From: Methanobacteriota archaeon
Lineage (GTDB): Archaea > Thermoplasmatota > E2 > JACPAO01
Assembly: GCA_016180755.1 (NCBI GenBank)
Contig: JACPAO010000069.1
Span: 1-36,227, forward strand
DNA length: 36,227 bases
Direction: 5' to 3'
Below the pieces are notes generated by a model. That model was not told where the DNA came from, did not search any database, and was given only the letters and a program-made list of their open reading frames with translations. Made by a program: the position numbers and the translations under genes. Below are positions 28,097 to 36,227 of this stretch, piece by piece. Within the stretch, counting starts at the first letter, position 1; each line of letters begins with the position of its first letter.

Positions 28097-28682
28097 GAAG
28101 GCGGGAAGGGCGGAGCTCACGCGTCTCCTCCGCGGACGGGAACTCACCGAAAAGAAGCTCCTGTTCGTCGGATGGCTCAACGCGCAACTGCCTCGCGGCG
28201 TCGAGGCGGTGCTCGTGGGAGGAAGCCTGGTCCAGTTCTACTCCGGGGGCGCCTACGAGTCCGTTGACATCGACCTCGTCGCGCGGCGCCGGGAAGAGGT
28301 CCGCGGCGTGCTCCTGGGCGCGGGCTTTGCGGGGGACGTCCGCGGCTTCGAGGACGCCGAGCTCGAGCTCATCGTCGACCTTTCCACGAAGGGGCTTCGA
28401 CGGACGGAGACCGTGCAGTACCTCACCATCGAGGGCTGGCGCGTTCCCGTCGTGAGCCTTGAGGACGCGATCGTCGACCGCCTCCTCGGAGCCAAGGCGT
28501 GGCGCTCCGACCAAGATTGGGAGCAGGCCGTGCTCATGTTCCGGACCAACGAGGCCCGCGTCCGGCTCCCGGCCCTGGAGGAGAAGGCCCTCCGGAATGA
28601 CGTCGCAGACTTTCTCCGACGGCTCGTCGAATCGTCGGACGCCGCCGCGAAGGCCCGGGCGCGGCCGACCGACGAGCGATGA
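28089..28682 (+). CDS. Nucleotidyltransferase-fold protein (DUF6036/MNT-like), possible TA toxin
   Basis: VEAVLVGGSLVQFYSGGAYESVDIDLVARRREEVRGVLLGAGF: GG...S/DxD NTase motif; VVSLEDAIVDRLLGAKAW typical of NTase-like toxins. Confidence 0.72.
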   Translation: MPKKAGRAELTRLLRGRELTEKKLLFVGWLNAQLPRGVEAVLVGGSLVQFYSGGAYESVDIDLVARRREEVRGVLLGAGFAGDVRGFEDAELELIVDLSTKGLRRTETVQYLTIEGWRVPVVSLEDAIVDRLLGAKAWRSDQDWEQAVLMFRTNEARVRLPALEEKALRNDVADFLRRLVESSDAAAKARARPTDER

Positions 28683-28820
28683 AAACGCAAGGGGACGGCG
28701 TCCGCAAGGCACAAGGCGGCGTGGTCGATGCCCTTCCCAAGGCGTGCCGGCGTGGGGCAGCCTGCGTCGGCGGGCCGCGCAAAGTTTAGGGACTCCTTCC
28801 CCCTGCGCGTCCTGATTCAA

Positions 28821-30275
28821 ATGACCCTCCAAGTCCAGACCTGGGGCCACTTCGTCGGCGGAAAGCTCTCGGCGGCCGGCGGCGAGACCCTCGACGTGCG
28901 CAACCCCGCGACCGGCGAAGTCATCGCGCAGGTCCCGAAAGGCGCCCGCGAGGACGCCGACGCCGCCCTCGACGCGGCGCGACGCGCCTTCGAGGAACCC
29001 AAGTGGCGGCGCATGGACCCCTCCGAGCGGGGGCGCATCCTATACCGGCTTGGCGGCCTCATCCGCGAGAAGGCCGACGACCTCTCGCGGCTCGAGACGA
29101 GCAACCAGGGGAAGCCTCTTCGCGAATCGAAGGCCGACGTCTTCTACGCTGCGCAGACGTTCGAGTACTTCGCGGGGCTCTGCGACAAGATCCAAGGCGA
29201 CACGATCCCGGTCCCCGGCGAGCGCCTCGACTACACGCTTCGCGAACCGCTCGGCGTCACGCTCCACGTCGCGCCTTGGAACTTCCCGTTCCAGCTTGCA
29301 AGCCGCAGCGTCGCCCCCGCGCTCGCCGCCGGGAACACCGTCGTCTTGAAGCCCGCCAGCCTCACACCCCTCTCCGCGATCCGCCTAGGCGAGATCGGCG
29401 TACAGGCCGGGCTCCCGCCCGGCGTCCTCAACGTCGTGACCGGCGACGGGGCGACGTTCGGCAAGCACCTTGTCGAGTCGACGAACGTCGACGGCGTGTA
29501 CCTCACGGGATCCGTCGAGACCGGCTTCCAGGTCGTCCAGTCGATGGGCAAGAAACTCAAGCCCTTCACGCTCGAGCTCGGCGGCAAGAACCCCAACATC
29601 GTCTTCCCCGACGCGAACCTCGACAACGCCGTGAAGGGCGCCGCGCTCGGCGCGTTCATGAACGCGGGCCAGATGTGCTGGGCCGGAAGCCGCATCCTCG
29701 TCCACCAGTCCGTCCACGACGCGTTCGTGGAGGCGTTCAAGAAGCGCGTGGAAGGTCTGAAGGTCGGCGCCGGGAACGACCCCAACACGCGCCTCGGGCC
29801 GCTCGTCTCGGCGGGCCAGCGCGACCGCGTCCACAAGTACGTGAACGTTGGCCGTGACGAAGGCGCCAAGGTCGTCATGGTCGGGGACCTCCCGAAGGAG
29901 GGCGACCTGGGGAAGGGCGCGTTCCTCACCCCGACGATCTTCGACGCGGTCACGCCCGACATGCGGATCGCCAAGGAGGAGATCTTCGGGCCCGTCGTCG
30001 GGATCCAGACGTTCACCGACTACGCCGACGCCATCAAGCAGGCGAACGCGACCCAGTTCGGCCTCTACGCGGGCGTCTGGACCAAGGACCTCGGGACCGC
30101 CCACCGGGCCGCGCGCGACCTCGAGGTCGGCATGGTCTCGGTGAACGAGTACCCCGTGACGTTCCCGCAGACGCCGTTTGCGAGCGCGAAGAACTCGGGG
30201 CTCGGCATCGAGCAGAGCCTCTACGCGATCGACCACTACACGCGCATCAAGAACGTGAGCGTCAAGCTGGACTGA
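28821..30275 (+). CDS. NAD(P)-dependent aldehyde dehydrogenase
   Basis: APWNFPF, FTLELGGKNPNIVF (Glu), MNAGQMCWAGSRILVH (Cys), EEIFGPVVGIQTF. Confidence 0.95.
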   Translation: MTLQVQTWGHFVGGKLSAAGGETLDVRNPATGEVIAQVPKGAREDADAALDAARRAFEEPKWRRMDPSERGRILYRLGGLIREKADDLSRLETSNQGKPLRESKADVFYAAQTFEYFAGLCDKIQGDTIPVPGERLDYTLREPLGVTLHVAPWNFPFQLASRSVAPALAAGNTVVLKPASLTPLSAIRLGEIGVQAGLPPGVLNVVTGDGATFGKHLVESTNVDGVYLTGSVETGFQVVQSMGKKLKPFTLELGGKNPNIVFPDANLDNAVKGAALGAFMNAGQMCWAGSRILVHQSVHDAFVEAFKKRVEGLKVGAGNDPNTRLGPLVSAGQRDRVHKYVNVGRDEGAKVVMVGDLPKEGDLGKGAFLTPTIFDAVTPDMRIAKEEIFGPVVGIQTFTDYADAIKQANATQFGLYAGVWTKDLGTAHRAARDLEVGMVSVNEYPVTFPQTPFASAKNSGLGIEQSLYAIDHYTRIKNVSVKLD

Positions 30276-30325
30276 GGCCCGCGCAAACGCGGCTACCAAA
30301 CTTCAGATGGGTGGGGACCGCCAGC

Positions 30326-30743
30326 ATGAAAGCCGTGCGCAATGTCGGGCCGTCCGTGCCGAGCGTGGATGACGTCCGTCGTCTCCACGACGAAGAAATC
30401 CTGCGAAGCGGCGACACGACCGGCGTTCTGAACCGTGGCAGTCTCGAGGCCGCCGTGGATCGGGCCATGCATGGCCCGTTCGAGGGACCCGGTCCGTCCT
30501 GGAGCGAGGCGCCCTTCTCCTTCGCGGGATCTGCCAAGACCATCCTTTTGCCGACGAGAACAAGCGGACAGCATTTGCGGCCACGCACATGTTCCTGGAA
30601 CGGAACTCGTTCACCATCGAGGCGGCCCCGGAGGCCGTGCGAGACTTCATGCTCCAGGTTGCCAGGATCGAACTGGAATTGGACGGCATCCTGGCCTGGC
30701 TGGCGCGTCACGTCGAAATCATTAAGGTGGGAAAGGACCAATG
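30326..30743 (+). pseudogene. Doc/Fic (death-on-curing) family toxin, frame-shifted at ~30495-30502
   Basis: Frame A from ATG 30326: VPSVDDVRRLHDEEILRSGDTTGVLNRGSLEAAVDRAMHGPFEGPGP; frame B: LERGALLLRGICQDHPFADENKRTAFAATHMFLERNSFTIEAAPEAVRDFMLQVARIELELDGILAWLARHVEIIKVGKDQ*. HPFADENKR is the Doc/Fic motif. One missing base would restore a single ORF. Confidence 0.85.
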
Positions 30744-30878
30744 AACCCGTACATGCCCGCGAAGCGGTCGAAGAAGCCGAGCCCCATTGACGGGATCAAA
30801 GACCCGAAGATGCGGTGGGCGGCAAAGCACACCCTCCGTAAGCACCGCAAGGCGCTCGACATGTTGGCCAAACTCTAG
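30741..30878 (+). CDS. 45-aa basic ORF, possible partner of the Doc-like toxin
   Basis: MNPYMPAKRSKKPSPIDGIKDPKMRWAAKHTLRKHRKALDMLAKL*; its ATG overlaps the Doc stop (ATGA). Confidence 0.5.
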   Translation: MNPYMPAKRSKKPSPIDGIKDPKMRWAAKHTLRKHRKALDMLAKL

Positions 30879-30931
30879 GCCCACCGAATCTGGGGCAACC
30901 GCTTTAAGGCTCAAATTCTCAGGGGAAGACC

Positions 30932-31417
30932 GTGCGAGCGCTCCTGGTCATCGCGGCACTTTTCCTGGCCGGCTGCACGGGCGGGCCCGCCCCCGTCTCC
31001 GGAGAAGTCAAGGCGTGGTCCTTCACGGACACAGAGGGCATGACACATTCCGGCGAGTCGTCGAAGGGCGAGCCCACCGTCCTCTTCTTCATGGCGACCT
31101 GGTGCAGCAAATGCCAGACGACGGCCCCGCGGCTCACGCAGCTCCACCACGAGTTCATGGGGAAGCCCCTCCACCTCTACACGCTCAGCCACGACCCGAC
31201 GGAGGACGCCTCGGACCTCTCGGCCTGGAAGGCGAAGTACAACCAGATGTGGCCCCACGGCATCGACCAGGGCTCGACGGTCGCGAAGACGTTCGGCATC
31301 ACGAAGCAGTCGAGCATCGTGGTCTTCAACAAGGACGGCGAGGAGTTCCGCAAGTGGATCTACGCGACGCCGAGCCTCGACGAGCTCCGTTCGGCCGTGA
31401 ACGACGCGTCCCTCTAG
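30932..31417 (+). CDS. TlpA/thioredoxin-like lipoprotein
   Basis: Lipobox LFLAGC; VLFFMATWCSKCQTTAPRL (CxxC), GITKQSSIVVFNKDGEE. Confidence 0.88.
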   Translation: MRALLVIAALFLAGCTGGPAPVSGEVKAWSFTDTEGMTHSGESSKGEPTVLFFMATWCSKCQTTAPRLTQLHHEFMGKPLHLYTLSHDPTEDASDLSAWKAKYNQMWPHGIDQGSTVAKTFGITKQSSIVVFNKDGEEFRKWIYATPSLDELRSAVNDASL

Positions 31418-32118
31418 AAGGCGGGCGCGAGGGCGACGTAGTAGGAGATGACGTACAGGCCGGCGAGGATCATGACGACGGCCGACGCCGGCTTCACGTA
31501 CCTCGTGGCGGCGCGGATCCAGTTCCGGCCGCGCTCCTGGGCGACGCTGAGAACGAGCGCGGAGAGGAACAGGAACGCGCCGAGGCCGAGGCCGTAGAAG
31601 ACGAGCACGAGGAGGCCGCCGAGGGCTCCCTGCGAGAAGACCTGGGCCATGGCCGCGAGGAAGAGGGGTCCGCTGCAACCGAGACTCGCCAAGGAGTACG
31701 CGGCGCCGAAGCCGACCATGGACGGGACCGTCTTCGTGGTCGGTGCCTTCACGGCGAACGTGAGGCTCAGGTCGCGGCCGCCAAGGAGAAGGACGCCCAT
31801 CGCGATGACGGCCAAGGCGACGAGGATCGCGACCGCGGCAAGGGCCATCGTGAGCTGGGGCGACGTGACGCCCGTGGCGGTCCGGAGCCAGTAGATGACG
31901 GCGCCGGCGCCGCCGAAGACGAGGAACGCGCCCAGCGAGGCGGCGAGGCCGAATCGGGCGCCGCCCTGGAGCCCGCGGACGAAGCCCGGGGCTTCCGCAC
32001 CGGCCGGCACGCCGACGTAGTACGCAAGGTACGCCGGGACGAGGGCGACGCTGCAGGGCGAGAAGAACGAGCCCACGCCGAGGCCGAAGGCGAACGCGAG
32101 CGTGACCCAGTCGACCAT
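31414..32118 (-). CDS. ccdA: CcdA/DsbD-type transmembrane thiol-electron transporter
   Basis: AFAFGLGVGSFFSPCSVALVPAYLAYYVG...AYSLASLGCSGPLFLAAM: paired Cys in TM helices. Confidence 0.88.
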   Translation of the reverse strand: MVDWVTLAFAFGLGVGSFFSPCSVALVPAYLAYYVGVPAGAEAPGFVRGLQGGARFGLAASLGAFLVFGGAGAVIYWLRTATGVTSPQLTMALAAVAILVALAVIAMGVLLLGGRDLSLTFAVKAPTTKTVPSMVGFGAAYSLASLGCSGPLFLAAMAQVFSQGALGGLLVLVFYGLGLGAFLFLSALVLSVAQERGRNWIRAATRYVKPASAVVMILAGLYVISYYVALAPAF

Positions 32119-32128
32119 GCCGCGACCC

Positions 32129-32950
32129 CTAGAACACGACGAGACGCAAGAGGATGACGCTCGTCATCGCGACAAAGAGCGGCTTGATCCATTTCGTGCC
32201 GTGCCGCATCCCGAAGTGGCTGCCGACGTAGGCGCCTGCCATCATGCTGAGCATCATGGGGAACCCGACGGCGTAGTCGACGTGGCCGCGGATCGCGAAA
32301 AGTGCGAGGGCCGCGAGGTTGCTCGCGAAGTTGAGGATGCGGCCGTGGCCGGCGGCGCGAAGGAAGTCGAACCGGGTGACGCCGAGGAACATGAAGAGGA
32401 GGAGGCTCCCGGTCCCGGGGCCCAGGAAGCCGTCGTAGAATCCGATCGCGAGGGAGAGCCCGGCCGCCGCGGCGAAGGGCCAGAGCCGGATCCCGGTGAA
32501 GCGGTCCTCGCGGCCGAACTTCTTGCGCACAAGGACGTAGATCGTCATGACGACCATGACGGTGATGACGAGCGTCCTCACGAACTCCGCCTGGAAGAAG
32601 AGGACGGTGACGGCGCCGAGGAAGCTGCCGACGCCCGCGAACGGGATGAGCGCGAGGGCGAGCGGGAGGACGATGTGGCCGCCCTGGGTCCAGCGGACGG
32701 CGGCCATCGAGCTCGCACCGGTCGCGGCGAGCTTGTTCGTCCCGAGGGCCAGGTGGACGGGGTAGTCGACGGCCAGGAGCGCGGGGAGCGAGATGACCCC
32801 GCCGCCGCCGACGATGCTGTCGACGAAGGCCGCAAGGAAGGCGGCGAGGACGAGGATGGCGAGGATCCACCACTCCACGCGGGGGCCCACCGGCTGGGGC
32901 CTCTTGAAACCGTGGGCGGCGGAGTCCAGCGGCGACGGGACGACCGTCAT
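32129..32950 (-). CDS. TauE/SafE (TSUP) family permease
   Basis: FLAAFVDSIVGGGGVISLPALLAV...LALGTNKLAATGASSMAAVRW...GFYDGFLGPGTGSLLLFMFLGVTRFDFLRAAGHGRILNFASNLAAL. Confidence 0.92.
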   Translation of the reverse strand: MTVVPSPLDSAAHGFKRPQPVGPRVEWWILAILVLAAFLAAFVDSIVGGGGVISLPALLAVDYPVHLALGTNKLAATGASSMAAVRWTQGGHIVLPLALALIPFAGVGSFLGAVTVLFFQAEFVRTLVITVMVVMTIYVLVRKKFGREDRFTGIRLWPFAAAAGLSLAIGFYDGFLGPGTGSLLLFMFLGVTRFDFLRAAGHGRILNFASNLAALALFAIRGHVDYAVGFPMMLSMMAGAYVGSHFGMRHGTKWIKPLFVAMTSVILLRLVVF

Positions 32951-33090
32951 TCGTGCCACAGGCGTCAGGGGTATCAGGATCCCGTCTGCACCCCCTGCCC
33001 GACCGGGGGGGCTCCCCGACCCATGAGCCCTAATAGTGGCCCAATTCGGAGACGGATAGTGCTTCTAGTAGGCGCGCCGAGTGATATGTC

Positions 33091-33456
33091 TTGGCGAAAC
33101 AGATGCGCGGCGACCCGACCCTCATCATGGACTCCGTTGGACGGATGTTCACATCGCAGATCCTCACGGAATCCGGCCCGCCGCCAGAAGCCCCCAGGGG
33201 CCAGATGACCTTCAACGACCCCACACACTGCATCACCCTGGCGGATCGCCCCGGCCACTACGCGGATGCCCAGTTGACCCTTGGCGTCCTCGACATCCGG
33301 GACGTCCTCTCGTCTGAAGGAGCGGTGGCGCGCGCCGCGCCGGAAGAGGGCCTGCTCGGAGACCTGCCCGATGGCGACTGGTTCCTGGATTCAAGGCTGG
33401 ACGCAAGCCTCGGCCCCTCGGACGTTCCGGTGAGTCGCTTCGCGCCGGCAGCCTGA
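33091..33456 (+). CDS. Hypothetical protein
   Basis: Clean 121-aa ORF (TTG or internal ATG start) with GC-rich third positions like neighbouring genes; no family recognised. Confidence 0.4.
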   Translation: MAKQMRGDPTLIMDSVGRMFTSQILTESGPPPEAPRGQMTFNDPTHCITLADRPGHYADAQLTLGVLDIRDVLSSEGAVARAAPEEGLLGDLPDGDWFLDSRLDASLGPSDVPVSRFAPAA

Positions 33457-33539
33457 GCGGGGACCGGACGCCGTCGTTCGCTTGAAAGCGCGGCGAAGGC
33501 TTACAAACAAGCAGGAACGGTGGGGGTCGGGGTCGGCCT

Positions 33540-35430
33540 TTGGCGCGTGTCGCTGCGGTTGGTTGGGTCGCTGGATTGTTGGGACTTGTTCTTGCGCCGC
33601 TGCCGACGGCGGCTTCCGCCGAGACGAGCACGACGGAGGCGTACGATGGCGTCCTGGTCGGCTCGGGCCTTGGGCTCCACATCGCAAGGACCACGACGTG
33701 GCGTGCGGACCACCCGTTCCTCGTCGGCCCCGGCGTGGGCCGCGTGACGGCCAGCCTCAATGGCCATGACGAGCTCTTCGGAAGCGACTACTGGGTGACG
33801 ATCGTGGGCCCCGACCGGGAGACAATCACGCGTTCGCCCAGCGCGACCGCGGGAACCGTCCAAGCGGCGCTCCCGTGGAAAGCGATCGAGCGCAACGGCT
33901 ACGGACCCTATGCCGCCGTGGTCGAGTGCGGCCTCTGCGGCGCCCTCGCGTACCACCTCGAGATCCGCACGGACTGGGTCGCCGCGGGTGCCAACCTGAC
34001 GATCGACGACGACCACTTGCTCGTGGTTCCGAACGAGGCGACGCGGACCGGCCTCAGCCTCACGAACACGGGCCTGGCACCGGCCGGGTTCAAGCTCGAC
34101 GTCGAAGGCCTGCCAAGCAAGTGGCGCATCGACCTGCCCGGCGTCCCAGTGATCGGCGCCCGCCAGACCCTCGACCTCGAGATCGGCCTCGAGCCCAAGT
34201 TCCACGTCAAGGAAGGCACGCGGATCGGCTTCGACGTGGTCGTGCAGGACGCGGCCGGGACCACGCTGGACCGCGTCCACGTCGAGGCCGCCTACACGCA
34301 GGAACTCGCGCGGCTGCGGTCGGGCAGCCACGTCGTCATCGCCGACATCGAACCCATCAATCCCTACCACGAAGAGTTCCGCGGCGAGCCTTCGACGAGC
34401 GAACATCCCGCGTGGTTCGTCGACGGCTTCCCCTCGGTGGCGAAGCCGCTGTCGTTGACGCTGGACGCTTCGGACTACGAGCAAGCCTTGGCGCGGGACC
34501 GGCCCGTGTGGGAGAACCTCAGCGCCGACACACTCTACTATGTTCCCGGCACGAGGATCATCGGCTTCATCTGCATGGGCGGCTGCGGGGTGCCGGCCCT
34601 CGATGCGGGAGGCCACGGCACGGGCACGGCGAGCCTCGCGGCCGGACGCACGCTCGGGGAGGATCCGGAGGCCTTGATCGTGAGCGTCGCCGGCGATTTC
34701 TTCCGCGGCGCCCGCTGGGCGGCGCGCCAGCCTTGGATCGATGCGATCACGCTGAGCCTTGGCGCGTTCGTCGGAACCTGCACCTTGGGCGAGACCTGCA
34801 CGGCGGTGGGTGCCGGGACGGGAAACCCGTACGTTCCCTTCAGCATGCCATGGGCCCAGCGCATCGCGTACGAGAGTGGCAAGCGGTTCTTCACGGGATC
34901 CAGCCAGGGCTGGACGGCCTGGGCGGGCCCGGCGGGCGCTTCGGGTCCATGCCCCTACATGTGGGATGCGAGCTTCGCGGGCAGTCCCTGGACGTACGCG
35001 GTCGAGACGTACTGGCCGTGGACCGAGCAGCCCTGGCGCAGCTCCTGCTTCCCGCCCGAGGTCGTCGCGCAAGGTTGGGACCTGGTGGCCGCCTCCGCGC
35101 GCTCCCTGAACGGCACGAACGGGTTCGGGCACGCCAGCGGCGCGACCCCGCAGGCCGCAGGCGCCTACGCGCGTACCTTGCACGAGGCGCGGCGCGCCAT
35201 CGGGTCATCCCAGGAGGGCGCCCGGTCGGTGCCATCGCTTCTGTCGGGCGTGTCGGCCCGGCTCGGCGACGCGATCGTCGGTGAGGCCGCCGCCGGGGCG
35301 CAGGTGCCGGCCATGGGGCCGGGGGCCGACGGTGTGCTACGGCTGAGCGAGGTCGAACAGGTCTACCAGCACAGCCTCGAACAGGTGGACGTGGCGACGT
35401 CGTATGAGCGGCACGGCCACGATCCTCGCT
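33540..35430 (+). CDS. Secreted atypical S8 (subtilisin-like) protease; joined in frame to FlhA at its 3' end
   Basis: Hand-translated frame absent from the ORF track because it runs off the right edge. TTG start, signal MARVAAVGWVAGLLGLVLAPLPTAASA; HVVIADIEPINPYHEEF (Asp), DAGGHGTGTASLAAG (His), GFGHASGATPQAAGAYA (Ser). 3' boundary uncertain (35290-35440). Confidence 0.8.
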
Positions 35431-36227
35431 GGCAGGAGGACGTGATGCCGGTGGATACCCTGGGGCTGGAAGTGGGTTACCGCCTGATCCCGCTGGTGGA
35501 CAAGGCACAGGATGGAGACCTGTTAAAACGCATCAATGGGGCCCGCAAGAAATTCGCGCAGGAAGTGGGGTTCCTGCCCCCGGCCGTGCATATCCGCGAC
35601 AATCTGGAACTGCGGCCCAACGCCTACCGCATCACCCTGAAAGGGGCGGAAGTCGGCCACGGCGAGGCTTATGGAGGAATGTACCTTGCCATCAACCCGG
35701 GCCGCGTCACAGCGGTTCTGCCGGGCGCCGCAACGCAGGATCCCGCTTTCGGCTTGCCAGCGGTGTGGGTCGAGGCCGCCTTACGCGATCAGGCGCAGAC
35801 CCATGGTTACACAGTGGTGGACGCCAGTACCGTAGTCACCACCCACCTCAATCACCTGATTCACAGCCACGCGGCCGAGTTGCTGGGGCGGCAGGAACTG
35901 CAACAGTTGCTGGATCATCTTGGCCGCAATGCGCCGAAATTGGTCGAGGATCTGGTGCCGAAGCTGCTGCCGCTGTCTGCGCTGCAGAAAGTCCTGCAAA
36001 ACTTGCTGGAAGAGGGTGTGCACATCCGCGACATGCGCACCATAGTCGAGATCCTCGCGGAACACGCGCCGCGCACCCAGGATACCAACGAGCTGACCGT
36101 GGTCACCCGCAATGCACTGGGCCGCGCCATCGTCCAGCAATTTTACGCGCCCGGGGCCGAACTGCAGGTAATAAGCCTGAACCACGATCTGGAAAGCATC
36201 CTGATGCAGGCGGTGCAGTCCAGCACG
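35430..36227 (+). CDS. flhA: C-terminal cytoplasmic domain of proteobacterial flagellar export protein FlhA (partial)
   Basis: WQEDVMPVDTLGLEVGYRLIPLVDKAQDGDLLKRINGARKKFAQEVGFLPPAVHIRDNLELRPNAYRITLKGAEVGHGEAYGGMYLAINPG...VDASTVVTTHLNHLIHSHAAELLGRQELQQLLDHL...PKLVEDLVPKLLPLSALQKVLQNLLEEGVHIRDMRTIVEILAEHAP. Confidence 0.95.

Noticed and set aside
33501-35183. 560-aa minus ORF and 469-aa plus ORF 33875..35284
   Set aside because: Both are in different frames from the S8-like protease, which has a signal peptide and catalytic motifs.
35280-36227. Genuine protease-FlhA fusion or horizontal transfer of flagellar gene
   Set aside because: FlhA lacks its TM half and lies at the window end with altered composition; an assembly chimera is simpler, pending read evidence.

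Overview
High-GC window, densely coding, that looks archaeal (probably a Thermoplasmatota-like euryarchaeote; inferred from gene content, not searched) for about the first 35.3 kb. Most long ORFs in the supplied track are antisense or out-of-frame artefacts of GC-rich DNA. The reading frames I support are: a truncated secreted CARDB/LamG-like/FnIII-like protein (minus, off the left edge); gpsA-type glycerol-3-phosphate dehydrogenase; an exported protein with a paralogue 22 kb away; a minus-strand operon with 4-nt overlaps (RNase J-like MBL/beta-CASP, HAD, YhaM-like OB+HD nuclease, DUF309); a giant secreted protein with both a subtilisin (S8) and a trypsin-like (S1) domain plus three PKD repeats, interrupted by a frameshift; a SNF2/RapA-like helicase and a coupled partner that looks like the RapA C-terminal region; RCK+DHH; VapBC; TraB; an M50 protease; a surface/coiled-coil operon; an RHH + nucleotidyltransferase pair; an aldehyde dehydrogenase; a frameshifted Doc/Fic gene with a 45-aa downstream ORF; TlpA/CcdA/TSUP; and an atypical S8 protease. 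The last ~0.8 kb encodes the C-terminal domain of proteobacterial flagellar FlhA fused in frame to the S8 protease, which is most likely a chimeric contig end. The best candidates for poorly described biology are the membrane coiled-coil operon (21.6-27.4 kb), the RNA-decay-like operon (4.9-8.7 kb), the S8+S1 dual protease, and the two non-canonical TA-like loci (27.8-28.7 kb and 30.3-30.9 kb). No tRNA, rRNA, CRISPR array or IS element was recognised.
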